Below the pieces are notes generated by a model that did no database searches, had not been told where the DNA came from, and saw only the letters and a list, made by a program, of their open reading frames with translations. A stretch of 64,000 nt of DNA from Tritrichomonas musculus (lineage: Eukaryota > Parabasalia > Tritrichomonadida > Tritrichomonadidae): contig JAPFFF010000005.1 in the NCBI GenBank assembly GCA_039105265.1, positions 1,240,001 through 1,304,000 on the forward strand, given 5' to 3'. A program made the position numbers and the translations under genes. This document shows, piece by piece, positions 42,527-53,320 of this stretch (its first letter is position 1; the number at the start of each line of letters is the position of its first letter).

Positions 42527-43558
42527 TAAGATTATAAAAGTTTGCTTTCAAAATATTATAAATAAAACTGTATAAGCTATTTAATATCTGGTTTTTCTTT
42601 TGTATACTGTTGAAATGTGTCATGAGCAACACTAATGCAATTTTAATACTTGCATATTTCTTCATTGAAATTTAGTAATCCTTTTTGCTGACATTCCAGT
42701 TTTTAAATTATATTGCATATAATTTATCGAACGTTTTATCTAATATTTTGGATCTATAACAGCATATGGAGTTTTTCAGTTTTGGTTGCAATTGTTGAAT
42801 CAATTCTATTTTCAATAACCTTTATTTTTCTCAAATAAGGCTGATGAAATTCAATTTGAAAAAAGTTATTATAGGATTATAATGAAAGAATTAACGACAA
42901 GGTAAAGAATAATCTGAAAGATGATTTTTGAGATGACAATATATGAAAAAAGGTTCGTTATTTATTCCATTAATAGCAGCAGAATTTTCTTCAGACATAA
43001 CTATTCCATTTTTATAAGATCTATATGAGAGAAAAATGGAAAAGTTTTGAAATTTTCAATTGTATTCGGTACAGTGCTGTTGAACAAGCATTAATCTTGA
43101 ATATGAAAATAAAATTACTTTTGGATCTCCTCAAAAACCTTGCGCTTTATTTATGGTTCTTTCAAAATTAATATCTTTTTCAATTAATAATGATGGAAAA
43201 CAATGCTCTTGCGTATCAAGTAAACTTTTTAGAGGAAAAAGAACGATCATTAAATTATCAAAAAGTTTACATGAAATAATTGATATGAAAAATGAGAATT
43301 AAAAATCTCGATCTCTGAAATTGACCTCGAGTATCAGTGTATAAATATTAAAAAGTGTGTCAATTATCGATCTCGAAAAACGGAAAATAAGAAGCCTAGC
43401 GGCAAGAATCATTTTGGAAGATTCAATTTTTTTTTTTTTAAAAAAAGCCTCCGAACATAGCACAAAACTTTTACAAACCTATATCTTAATAACAAAATAG
43501 AAAATCATTATATTAAAAATGCTTACTTTATTATTAAATTTTATTAAATAGAAAGAAT
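40948..43558. other. Intergenic region with possible gene relics and a 49-T run
   Basis: About 2.6 kb between two minus-strand genes. Minus-strand coding-like stretches occur at about 41.67-42.2 kb (for example AHQYGREPGDPPLEATDN and NIEEIHVNAVEIGYLLTK) and a plus-strand one near 43.1-43.3 kb (ITFGSPQKPCALFMVLSKLI). All are short or interrupted and I do not recognise the families. The T-run is listed separately. The promoter of the WD-repeat gene lies at the left end. Confidence 0.35.
42477..42525. repeat. Homopolymer run of 49 T
   Basis: An uninterrupted T-run, the longest homopolymer in the window. The flanks show no retroposed gene. It may be slippage-grown, and its length may be inexact in the assembly. 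Confidence 0.9.
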
Positions 43559-46500
43559 TTATTCGTCGCTTTCAGAATCTTCTTTGATTTGACTGTCCCA
43601 TTGTTCAACATCTTTTTCCGAGTAAAGGCTATAATCATAGAGAACATCTAAAATTGAAGAAACAGACCAGGCTTGATTTTGGCAACCGTCACCACAATCT
43701 TCACCATCTTTTTGTGTAAGTTCAGGAAGTCCACAAGCCCAAGAGTTCATCTGTGTTTTCTTGATGAAGGAAAGCATCTGTTTCATTCTTGGTGTAACAC
43801 CTCTCTTAAATCTCATTGATGCTCTGAAGAAGTATCCAACTGGCCAGACCCATTCAGGACCATTGTGGTAGTTGAATCCACAAGAAGTGTCATAATCTGT
43901 TGTATCTTCACTGTTTCTGTAATATGGACGATATTTGGAATCAGATGGATCAAGAGTCTTCATTCCGATCTTTCCAACAAGCCTTTCTTCGACAAGGTTA
44001 AGGCATCTGACTGCATGAACTGGATCAAATAATTCTGGTGCAACAGTCATTGCAACGACAAGATTAGGTCTGAATTGATAATCAGTAAATTCTTTAGCTG
44101 AACCAATTGTATCCTTGTAAATTCCACGAAGATTGACAAATTGCTCATCGATGAAGTAATCTTTGTCTTGTTTTGGATTGGCTGGTATATAGAACCATGT
44201 TTCGAAGTTGTTACAAACAAGATTTGACCAGTCTTCCCATGTAACTTTTTGTTGTGTTGCTTCAACAAGAACGCCATCGTGTGTGAATGTTCCATTCTTT
44301 GAGCATTCATTGAGCCAACGAAGTGTTGATTCTAAAAGACCAATGATTTCAACATCACCACCATCTCTTGATGTAGCTGGATGTCCTTTGTTGCCTGCCT
44401 TTTCAGATGATCCCATCTTATCCATCCATGTTCCACAATTGAATTGATTTCCTCCAATGATGAAACCTGTTGACCAGTCTGTAATAATATCGATGCTAAA
44501 TCCATCTGTTGTCATAACGGAATCGATTTGTCCACCTGCATTCCATTCAACAAAATGAATACCATTTGCATGCTTATTAAGGATTTCGAAAACAATGTCA
44601 CCCATTGTTACAATTGGACGATTCTTCTTATGAAGCCAGTTGCGGTTGAATTCAATTTGATTGTCTGTTGGGAAAAGACGTGGAACTAAGATATTAAAAA
44701 CGTTGCCTCCTTCTCCACTCATTATAGCATATTCTTGAAGGGCTTGAAGGAACCACCATGTTGCATCTCTTGCGTTGTAACGTGGGTTCATTCCTCCATC
44801 GTGAAGGTTTGGAATAAGACCATGACGAAGGCATGCTGCAAAGGCAACAAGTTGATCACGTGCTTCTGTGAAACGTCCAGTGACTAAGAAAAGACCTCTT
44901 AAGGCAATCATTGTATCTCTTCCCCATGATCTCATGAAGCCAGATGAAAAGTGTGGGAATCCTGCTGCTGTTGATGTATCCATCCTTGTGACAAGATCAA
45001 CAAATGCACGTTGTAAGTTTGGATGAACAAGTTGAGCATTTTTAACAGGTGTGAAGAATGAAGCTGCTGATACGGCTAGGCTCTTAACAAAATCATCACC
45101 GTTTTGAATGAATTGTGAGCAGTGTTCACAAATTGTTTCAACTGCTGCTTGGTTTAATCCGCGAACAATACGATCTAAGTATCTTGGAATCAAAAAGCGT
45201 GGAAGTTTTTCAAGAGATTTGCATTCTTCTGTGAATGGCGCTTCAAGTTGAATAAGTCTTGGGTTCTGATAAAGTCTGCCAGACATGAAATCAATGAGCC
45301 AATTTCCTTCTTTAATATTTCCAAAAACTGGTGAATTCATTCCTTCTTCAGATAAGGCTGCAAACTTAAAAGATGTTTCGATACCCATTGTTCCTGCATA
45401 GAAAGATGGACCAAAGTTAGGGAAGTTGAATGGCCCATGTCCGAGAGATGAAAATTCTTCATCGCTACAACGGAAAAGAAGAACAGCAAGTTCGATGATA
45501 CCAATGTTTTTAACAATTGGCTTGAATTTATTGTATAATTTTTCAGTTGTAATTGTTTTTGTAAATTCAATAATATCATTTGGAAGTTTGGTTCTGAAAA
45601 CAAGAGCAGTTCCTTCTTGGAAATCTGTTAATTCAATTTCTTTCTCAAGGAGTTTCACAGTTTTGATTTCCTTAATATCTTCATTCAAGAATATCTTGCA
45701 GTTGGATGGAACAATTGGATTCTTTGGATTATCAGATTGGAAATCCTTTGTAACTTCCAAAATTTTACCTTCAAATACCAAGCTATCAATTGGGGCTGGA
45801 TATGGTAGAGATTTAGCTTCGATTTTCTTTCCTGGAAGACGAACAATTGTCCATACACCTTCACCTGTGCTAGAATTGCATCTGAAAATTGAAACAAGGT
45901 TCCCATAATATCTTGTCATCATTTCATTCATATTCTTGTTAGCCATTTCCTGATGCAAATCATTAATGATTTTTCTAAATGGTTGAAATGCTGTTTTTTC
46001 TTCTGATAATGGATATTTACGAAATTCGTCAACAACAGAAGGAACAAAAGAAAGCATATCATCATAACCTCTATTTGAGGCGCATGGTGAGCATGTCATT
46101 GAATATGCTGTTGAAATTGTTAATGGATCAAAGCTTGGAGTAACATTATCGTGTGTCAAATCAAAAATAACTCCTGGAATTTGCCTTACTGGACGAACGG
46201 CTGAATCACTGTTAAGGACATCAACAGCAGCTACAGGAAGGCCGCCTGCAGACCAAAGCAAGTGTGTCATTTCTCCTGACTGGATATGTCTTGAACCTTC
46301 ACGAATAAATGCATTAATTCCGATATGGTTAATATATTTAATATCAAGATCATCACTTCCAGTGAAAAGTTCTGCAACAATATAAAGGTTTGGATTAACT
46401 TTTCGTGCTTCACGAATAAAGTATTCTGAAACAGGAAGAGGTGTTGAGTGTGCATTATCAAGCCTTAAACCTTGAACAACGCCAGCGACTGAATTTAAGT

Positions 46501-47980
46501 AGTCTCTCATATAAGACCAGAGCCATGGATTATCTTCTGGTTTGTTTCCATAACGAAGTTTAACATTATCTCCCCAAATAACAACTTGACGTCTGAGATA
46601 GCATTCTTTGTCTTCACCAATAAAATCGTCAGTTGGATGATCTGAAAATACCCAACCGTTATTAGCAAGTGGCATCATTCCATGATCTTTAGTTTCGATT
46701 TCTGAGAAGTAGCGCCAGACAAGAGGGAATTTTTCTGTAACTGGGCCATAACGTGGGCCGCCTTGATCATAACGATTATATTGAAAAGTGTTCATAACAC
46801 TATCTACGATATCTTTAATAACTGCATCGTAGTGTTGGTAAAATGGAAGATTAATTGTATTGAGAGCCATCTTGAATTCATCGACAAAAGCTGTGTCATC
46901 TGTACGGTAGAGTGCAGCTGCATAATTAACATCTACACGAATTGATCCAATATCATAAGTTTTATCATTTATAATACCTTTTGTTCTGAGAATGTTTTGC
47001 TTTTGTGGTGGGGTGTAGTTGGCTGCACGCATCCTGACCATTTCAAATTCTTTAGAAAGCTCACTTGGAGCTGCTAAAAGTTGCTTAATAGCTTCATCAA
47101 CGTCAATTGTGAAATATTTATGAAGTTGGCTATGATGAAGACCATTTAAAAGATAATCGCGAAGAGCTGGCATATGTGAAACTTGTAAATCTGCTGGAAG
47201 ACCTTGAACTTTTCCTTCTGCAATAGCAAGTGATAATTCGTATATTGTTTTATCAACATAATATGCTGGACGAAGATGTGGCGAATTTTCCAAGTTGTAT
47301 CCTGCTTCTGGATGCTCTTTGAGCCATTCAGTTTCGGGGTTAGTGTGGTTAAGAACAATATCAGCCATGAATACAATTCCAAGTTGATCTTCAATTTTCT
47401 TTATTTCGCTTCGAAAAACATCCCATCTTTTTTCTTGAGGGAATTCAGGTGGAAAAAGGAATTTGGAAATCTGAAGTTGATCTTTTAATGAATAATGTGA
47501 TTTAGCACCAACTTCTTGGAATGGCGGTAAATGAATCATGTTATAACCAAGCTCTGAAATGGGTTTGAGGTTTTGAAGCCATTCTTCTACATATCCGATA
47601 CAACGTCCATAGTTAGTTTGAATACATAGAGCGCTTGTTGGAATTGGTTTTCCTTGAATATTTAGAACTGGATCGACGATAAAACGAACTGTACGAGATT
47701 TGGATTCACCATTGACAACGTGGAAAGACCAAGCTCCTGCAGTTGTTAAATTAATATGAAAAAACATATCTTCGAGAATTGAAAATGGTTTGAGTGGTTG
47801 AATTATTTCTCCTTCAGGGTGGTCGTCTGTTGGATGATTTGATTTGAGGACTGTTTGAGGCGAATGGAATTTTGTTCCAACTGTAAGCTGAACTTCGAGA
47901 GTATAGCCAGGTTTTGGAATACGAATAATACCGGTTTCTACGCAGCCGTCATTATTAAGTTGAAGTCTAAGTATACTCAT
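43559..47980 (-). CDS. Glycogen debranching enzyme (4-alpha-glucanotransferase / amylo-1,6-glucosidase)
   Basis: 1473 residues, near the usual length of eukaryotic bifunctional debranching enzymes (about 1530). The N-terminal half is the GH13 transferase: ADIVLNHT near 207, GLRLDNAHSTPL near 505 with the nucleophile Asp, VAELFTGS near 533 with the acid/base Glu, and IFDLTHDN near 608. The C-terminal half is the GH133 glucosidase with SWGRDTMIALRGL near 1020, LHDGGMNPRYNARDATWW near 1065 and the ending GDGCQNQAWSVSSIL. The enzyme moves maltotriosyl groups and then releases the branch glucose, freeing cytosolic glycogen for glycolysis. The neighbourhood offers no other glycogen gene, but glucokinase lies 17 kb away. 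The ATG at 47978-47980 is preceded by TCACTACACTTTGTAA, a good initiator-like leader. Confidence 0.95.
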   Translation of the reverse strand: MSILRLQLNNDGCVETGIIRIPKPGYTLEVQLTVGTKFHSPQTVLKSNHPTDDHPEGEIIQPLKPFSILEDMFFHINLTTAGAWSFHVVNGESKSRTVRFIVDPVLNIQGKPIPTSALCIQTNYGRCIGYVEEWLQNLKPISELGYNMIHLPPFQEVGAKSHYSLKDQLQISKFLFPPEFPQEKRWDVFRSEIKKIEDQLGIVFMADIVLNHTNPETEWLKEHPEAGYNLENSPHLRPAYYVDKTIYELSLAIAEGKVQGLPADLQVSHMPALRDYLLNGLHHSQLHKYFTIDVDEAIKQLLAAPSELSKEFEMVRMRAANYTPPQKQNILRTKGIINDKTYDIGSIRVDVNYAAALYRTDDTAFVDEFKMALNTINLPFYQHYDAVIKDIVDSVMNTFQYNRYDQGGPRYGPVTEKFPLVWRYFSEIETKDHGMMPLANNGWVFSDHPTDDFIGEDKECYLRRQVVIWGDNVKLRYGNKPEDNPWLWSYMRDYLNSVAGVVQGLRLDNAHSTPLPVSEYFIREARKVNPNLYIVAELFTGSDDLDIKYINHIGINAFIREGSRHIQSGEMTHLLWSAGGLPVAAVDVLNSDSAVRPVRQIPGVIFDLTHDNVTPSFDPLTISTAYSMTCSPCASNRGYDDMLSFVPSVVDEFRKYPLSEEKTAFQPFRKIINDLHQEMANKNMNEMMTRYYGNLVSIFRCNSSTGEGVWTIVRLPGKKIEAKSLPYPAPIDSLVFEGKILEVTKDFQSDNPKNPIVPSNCKIFLNEDIKEIKTVKLLEKEIELTDFQEGTALVFRTKLPNDIIEFTKTITTEKLYNKFKPIVKNIGIIELAVLLFRCSDEEFSSLGHGPFNFPNFGPSFYAGTMGIETSFKFAALSEEGMNSPVFGNIKEGNWLIDFMSGRLYQNPRLIQLEAPFTEECKSLEKLPRFLIPRYLDRIVRGLNQAAVETICEHCSQFIQNGDDFVKSLAVSAASFFTPVKNAQLVHPNLQRAFVDLVTRMDTSTAAGFPHFSSGFMRSWGRDTMIALRGLFLVTGRFTEARDQLVAFAACLRHGLIPNLHDGGMNPRYNARDATWWFLQALQEYAIMSGEGGNVFNILVPRLFPTDNQIEFNRNWLHKKNRPIVTMGDIVFEILNKHANGIHFVEWNAGGQIDSVMTTDGFSIDIITDWSTGFIIGGNQFNCGTWMDKMGSSEKAGNKGHPATSRDGGDVEIIGLLESTLRWLNECSKNGTFTHDGVLVEATQQKVTWEDWSNLVCNNFETWFYIPANPKQDKDYFIDEQFVNLRGIYKDTIGSAKEFTDYQFRPNLVVAMTVAPELFDPVHAVRCLNLVEERLVGKIGMKTLDPSDSKYRPYYRNSEDTTDYDTSCGFNYHNGPEWVWPVGYFFRASMRFKRGVTPRMKQMLSFIKKTQMNSWACGLPELTQKDGEDCGDGCQNQAWSVSSILDVLYDYSLYSEKDVEQWDSQIKEDSESDE

Positions 47981-49200
47981 TTACAAAGTGTAGTGATATG
48001 AGACTTTAAGAATAATAATGTAAACTATTGAAATCCTTTTTCCGTCTGGTCAGTCTTTTCTATATTTTTGACCTATCAAAAACAGAAAATATAAATAAAT
48101 ATCGATCAAATAAAAAAGAAATTTCGATTTTCTATGGAATCGGCTTTTCAAGTAAAATGGCCTTTTGGAAAGAATAACTAAATGAAAAGGGTAAAATTTA
48201 TAGAAAATAATTTCAATATACCAAAAGTGCTTGCTTTTAATGTATAGGAGATGACCAATAAAATTATTAAAAATTTATTATATATTATATCGTTAAATGC
48301 TACTCGATAAAACATCAATAATTATTCTGTACGCAATATTATTATTATTCATAAGAATTATTAGAATAAAGTTCAAATTATTATTTATGTATATTTTGCA
48401 AAATACTGTTTCAACATATTTTATTTATTATATTACAACCAATGAAATAACTATATTAAATTAACATGCAAATGGTCTATATATGAATATTTCGATATGA
48501 GATAATTCTGTTTGAAAATTTTTTATTTACCAAAGAACTTTCAATTAAAAAAATGATTATATCTTATTAAAAATATTTTTTCATAAGATAATTATTTATT
48601 TATTTGCTATATATTTGTTTTATAATTAATATAATAGGAATAATGAAGCACACTCATAGAAAAACATCTATATTTTTAATTAATTATTTTTTTCTAAAAT
48701 TGAAAAATAAAATGGCTATAAATAACTTTTTGTGCACAAATCAAAAAATAACATTTTATTTACAATAAGCAACTCTTCCTTGCATATTAATTAAAATAAA
48801 AGCAATTAATAAGAATTTTAATTAGTTACAAATAAATGTACCACATACATTTCTTTTATAATCATAAATCAATTCAAGCATACACATACCTATATTCTGT
48901 TTCATATTTTAAAAGAAGAGGAAGCATTATCTATATATATATATAAACGCTGGCCCTCTCAATTTTAAAATCAACTTTTTTGCAGTTCTTTTGTGATATT
49001 TAAAATCTCCGTATTATTCTTACAATGAATCTTCTCTTTTTTAAGCACTAAATTGCGAATAAAAGGTAGTTTTCATTCAAAATGAATTTTTTTTTTATTA
49101 ATTGAATTAATTGAATTAGATTATTTTTTTATTTTTTATTTATTTATTTATTATTGTTATTTGTTCAATTAATTCAATTAGATTATTTTTTAATCAGTCC
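47981..49200. other. AT-rich intergenic region
   Basis: About 1.2 kb upstream of the debranching enzyme gene. Apart from that gene's short leader, only AT-rich sequence is seen, with a TA-dinucleotide run near 48933-48945 and repeats of TTATTTATT near 49135-49160. No gene or RNA was recognised. Confidence 0.5.
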
Positions 49201-49204
49201 TCAG

Positions 49205-49780
49205 TCAATAAGCAACTCAGCCAAGGAGCAACTCAGCCAAGGAGCTACTCAGCCAAGGAGCAACTCAGCCAAGGAGCATCTCAACCAAGAAACAACTTAC
49301 CCAAGGGGCAACATAGCTAATGAACAACTCAGCCAAGAAACAACTTAACCAAGGAGCAACTCAGCCAAGAAACAACTCAGCAAAGGAACAACTCAGCCAA
49401 GGAACAACTTAGCCAAGGAGCAACTCAGCCAAGATACTACTCAGCCATGAAACAACTCAGCCAAGGAACAACTCAGCCAAGGAGCAACTCAGCCAAGATA
49501 CTACTCACCCAAGGAGCATCTCATTCAAGGAGCAACTTAGCCAAGAAACAACTCAGCTAAGGAGCAACTTAACCAAGGATCAACTCAGCTAAGAAACAAC
49601 TCAACAAAGGAACAACTCAGCCAAGGAGCAACTCAGCCAATGAGCATCTCAGCCAAGAAACAACTTAGCCAAGGAGCAACTTAGCAAATGAACAACTCAG
49701 CCAAGAATCAACTCAACTAAGAAACAACTCAGCAAAGAATCAACCTAGCCAAGAAACAACTCAGTATAAAAGCAACTCAT
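49205..49780 (+). repeat. Degenerate 16-bp minisatellite
   Basis: About 36 copies of a 16-bp unit with consensus AGCAACTCAGCCAAGG (for example at 49212, 49228 and 49244). Common variants are AACAACTCAGCCAAGA and AGCATCTCA. Because 16 is not a multiple of 3 the reading frame rotates through the unit, so the open stretch here is not evidence of a gene. Divergence among units suggests an old array. Confidence 0.85.
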
Positions 49781-49919
49781 CACCGGAATGCTACACTTAT
49801 TGGTGATGAATAAGAAAGATTGGATAAGATAAAATGCTACACTTATCGGTTTTTTTAATAAAGAGAATTTTTTTTAAACTCAAATCTTTTTTTTTTTATT
49901 AATAATATTATTATTATTA

Positions 49920-50800
49920 AACGGGAATTGAAAAGAATGAGAATAAGAAATATTGGATAAGATAAAAGAGAATAAGAAAGATTAAATGAGATAGAAGAGA
50001 ATAAGAAAGATCAAATGAGATAGAAGAGAATATGAGAGATTCGATATGATAGAAGAGAATGAGAATAAGAAAGATTGAATAAGATAAAAGAGAATAAGAA
50101 AGATTAGATGAAATAGGAGAGAATAGGTGATATTGGATGAGAAAGATTAATTTAGAGAGAAGAGAATAAGTGAGATTAGATAAGATAAATGAGATTGGAT
50201 GAGAAAGATTAAATGAGATAGAAGAGAATAAGAAAGATCAAATGAGATAGAAGAGAATATGAGAGATTGGATAAGATGGAAGAGAATGAGAACAAGAAAG
50301 ATTGAATAAGATAAATGAGAAAAAGAAAAATTGGATGAAATAGAAGAGAATAGAAGAAAATGGATATGAAAGATTAGGATAAGAGAGATTGGGTCAGATG
50401 AAAAAGAATAAGAGAAATTAGATAAGAAAAATGAGAATAAGTTAAATTAGATGATATAGAAGAGAATAGAAAAGACTAATTGAAAAAGATAAGAATAAGA
50501 AATATTAAATTATAAAGATGAAAATAAAGAAGAATAAATGAGAATAGATTGGATTGAATGAGAAAGATGAAAATAAAAAAGATTAGATGAAAAAGATGAT
50601 AATACAGGAGATGCGATGGAATAAATGAGACTGAAGGGAATAGATAAGATTTAATGAGAATAATAAGATTGGAAGAGATAGATGAGAATAATTAAGATTA
50701 AATGAAAAAATTGGAACAAGAGAATAAATGATATTGAATGAGAAAGAGGAGATTAGACAAAGTTTGGCAAGAATAAATGAGGATAAACTCTTCGAAGAGT
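49920..50800 (+). repeat. Degenerate purine-rich repeat tract
   Basis: About 0.9 kb nearly free of C on the plus strand, built of loosely repeated GAATAAGAAAGATT, GAGATAGAAGAGAATA and similar words with a spacing near 30 bp. The G+A strand bias is extreme compared with the flanks. No coding frame is supported. Confidence 0.75.
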
Positions 50801-50879
50801 TTAGATGAAAAGAATTTGCTTTATTAAAAAAATGTTTTTGATTTGGAAAATAGAAAAAATCAATTTTTAAGGTAAAAGA

Positions 50880-50906
50880 CACTTTTTGAGCGAAGCTCAA
50901 AAAGTG
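50880..50906. repeat. Perfect 12-bp hairpin with ACTTTTTGA core
   Basis: CACTTTTTGAGC at 50880-50891 is mirrored by GCTCAAAAAGTG at 50895-50906 around the loop GAA. Tight loop and perfect arms suggest selection or a recent origin. Confidence 0.7.
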
Positions 50907-51326
50907 GCGTTCTAGTTATTTATAATAAATACCTTTTAATATGTGAAATGATAAAAATTCATATAAAGTATAATATTATCATAATAATGGCAAAAAGAAA
51001 AAAGCATAAATGAGTTATATCGATTTTTAACTATATTGTAATGATTTACTCTACTGATTTTAATGATAATTTAAAATGATCCCAGAGTTGCATGCAACAA
51101 TATACCAATGTAAGGATGTCGATTTGGGCAATTTCTACTTTTTTTGGGAAAACAGTTTTGTGCAGAAGGATGAAATTTTTAAAAGTTAATTTAAAAAAAA
51201 AAATGCTTTTATCTATAAATAAGCATGAAAATTCGCAAGAAAAAAGCATTATCGCAAACTTTTTATCTTTTCATTTTGGCCCCTCAAAAAAAACACGCAG
51301 TGGAGGTGAAGTGGCACCACGTGCCC

Positions 51327-51347
51327 TCAAAAAGTTCAACTTTTTGA
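51327..51347. repeat. Palindrome of TCAAAAAGTT / AACTTTTTGA
   Basis: Perfect 10-bp arms at 51327-51336 and 51338-51347 around a single C. The region just upstream has a second small hairpin, GTGGCACCAC, at 51311-51320, and G+C is locally higher. Confidence 0.7.
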
Positions 51348-51488
51348 AAATAGAAAAATTGAATAGACAGCTTTTTCATATATTCACTTTTTGATATATT
51401 CACTTTTTATAAAAAATTATCTAGGTATCACTTTTTGAGTTTTGTAAAATATTCAAAAAGTTATAAAACAGATAATTAAACATAAATT

Positions 51489-51530
51489 GAAGTAGCTTTT
51501 TGAAAGGCGTAGCCTTCAAAAAGCTACTTC
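51489..51530. repeat. 16-18-bp hairpin with CTTTTTGAA core
   Basis: GAAGTAGCTTTTTGAA at 51489-51504 pairs exactly with 51515-51530, and two more G-C pairs extend the stem after one bulged A. It is the longest of the ACTTTTTGA-related hairpins in the window. Confidence 0.7.
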
Positions 51531-53025
51531 ATTTATTTTTTAAATAACTCTTGAAAAAAGTTATTAAAAAATATGAGTTATGTTTAAATTAGAGGGGAAA
51601 AATAATTAATATTTAAAAAGAACAATTCAATTTTTTTGAACTTTTTCAATTAAATTATTAAAATATATGTATCTCCAAATAAAAATAATATTTATGAAAA
51701 TAAAATAAATATATTGTTATTATATTTGATAAGTAAAATTATTTGATATTATAATCAAATATTATATATTCGTTTATATAAAATGGGATGACAATATTTG
51801 TTATGTTCATAATACATTGATTTTTGTGAATTTTGACCTATTACTTGATTTTATTGTTAGTAATTTTCATCATTGCAAAAAGTTAATCATATATATTATT
51901 TATTGTGTGATCCTATAAGTTCAGTTTGTTTCTTTATATTAATAAATACTTGGTCAATGCTCGAGAAGTAGAGCTTAAAAAGCAGTAAGTACAAGTATAA
52001 GGCTTATTTCACAAAAAAAAAACTTTCTAAGTCACAATATCATATGGATTATGATATTAAACGCATATATTATAATATTTTAAAGATCTAAAACAATACA
52101 ATAAGTTTGAAAGTCTGGGAAGATTGTCCAAAAGATGCACTCAACCAATCATTCTATTAAAACAATTATTTATCTAAACTATAAAAACATTTGAAACACA
52201 TTAATATGTAATTATGCAAGTAATATGTGTTATTATGTGCTCTTTTTTCTGTAGTGTATGTTCCTATAAGCTTTGCCTCGGTTAGCAGTCTCGTTAAGGT
52301 CAACCTACTCTCTTATCTGTCTTGTTATTATAATAATTCAATTTATCAAGACGTTTGAATGTAGCATACCCTTCAACGTGGCTCCATAATGGGAGAATCT
52401 TACTGGCTTTGTCCCATTTTGTTTCCTTTGGTCCCATAAAGGAACAACTACTATACAAGGTGAAATTCATGTCCTTTTGATACATTTTGAGCTGTTACAC
52501 AAGAAAACAATCTTTACTCACAATTAATTATCAAAATAATCCTTTATAAAGTTTAAACAATCGTATTAAGATCAGAACTATCAAAAATATCATCAGCAAT
52601 ATAAATTGTAATCAAATATTAATGTTCAAAGAGATGATTATTTTGCTAAAATGAATGCCATTACAATAATATAATGGTTAAAAATAAAAAAGATTATATT
52701 AATAGTTAAAGTAATCGTTAGTTTAATTGTAATAAGTGTATGTTTCTAGAATAGAATTAATAATCTTTTCAAGAAAATGCTGAATCACCATTGTTGATTT
52801 GTATCTTATCTAACTCTAGACATGTTAAAAACTTTTTTTAACTTTACTTTCCAATAACATTTAGTTAAAGTTTAAAATGATGATATTTAAATAATAGCAA
52901 AGTAAATAAGGGTTTTTAAATGGTTTTGTTTATCTAAGAAAGCAATTTTTCAAATAATTTTAATTACTTATTTGATATTCAATTGAATTACAGATGACTA
53001 GTTACAGAAGAAGAATAATTATCTG
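51531..53025. other. AT-rich intergenic region with one coding-like patch
   Basis: About 1.5 kb. A patch at about 52,290-52,490 is richer in G+C and open on the minus strand for 61 codons (with SSCSFMGPKETKWDKASKIL and WSHVEGYATFKRLDKLNYY). It looks like a piece of protein-coding sequence, but I cannot assign it and it has no matching neighbours. The rest is AT-rich with nothing recognised. Confidence 0.35.
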
Positions 53026-53320
53026 TAGGCTTTTATCACTTGTAACTTGCCATCATCTTTAATTCACCATTTGTATCTCGTCATTATTTGTAACTTGTAA
53101 TCTGTAGCTTGTTATCACCTTCAACTTGTCATATGCAGCTCATTATCATCTTTATTTTGTCATCTGCAACTCACCATCATTTTCAATTCGTCATCTCAAG
53201 CTCGTTATAATCTTGAATTCGCTTTTTGTAAATCGTTATCTGTAGTTCGCTATCTGTAACTCGCCATTTGTAGTTCGCTATCTTCAATTCGCTATCTGTA
53301 ACTCGCCATTTGTAGTTCAC
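53026..53320 (+). repeat. Degenerate minisatellite with alternating 14- and 17-bp units
   Basis: Near 53,230-53,318 units of 14 bp such as CTGTAACTCGCCAT and TTGTAGTTCGCTAT follow each other directly. Upstream, from about 53,035, 14-bp units alternate with 17-bp ones such as CATCTTTAATTCACCAT, giving a 31-bp higher-order period. Units are diverged. Confidence 0.7.

Noticed and set aside
49154-49348. Open frame across the 16-bp minisatellite
   Set aside because: The repeat period is not a multiple of three, the frame is short and the composition is that of the repeat.
50583-50900. 105-codon minus-strand frame in the purine-rich tract
   Set aside because: It is rich in Ser, Phe, Leu and Ile simply because the strand is pyrimidine-rich. 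No domain pattern is present.
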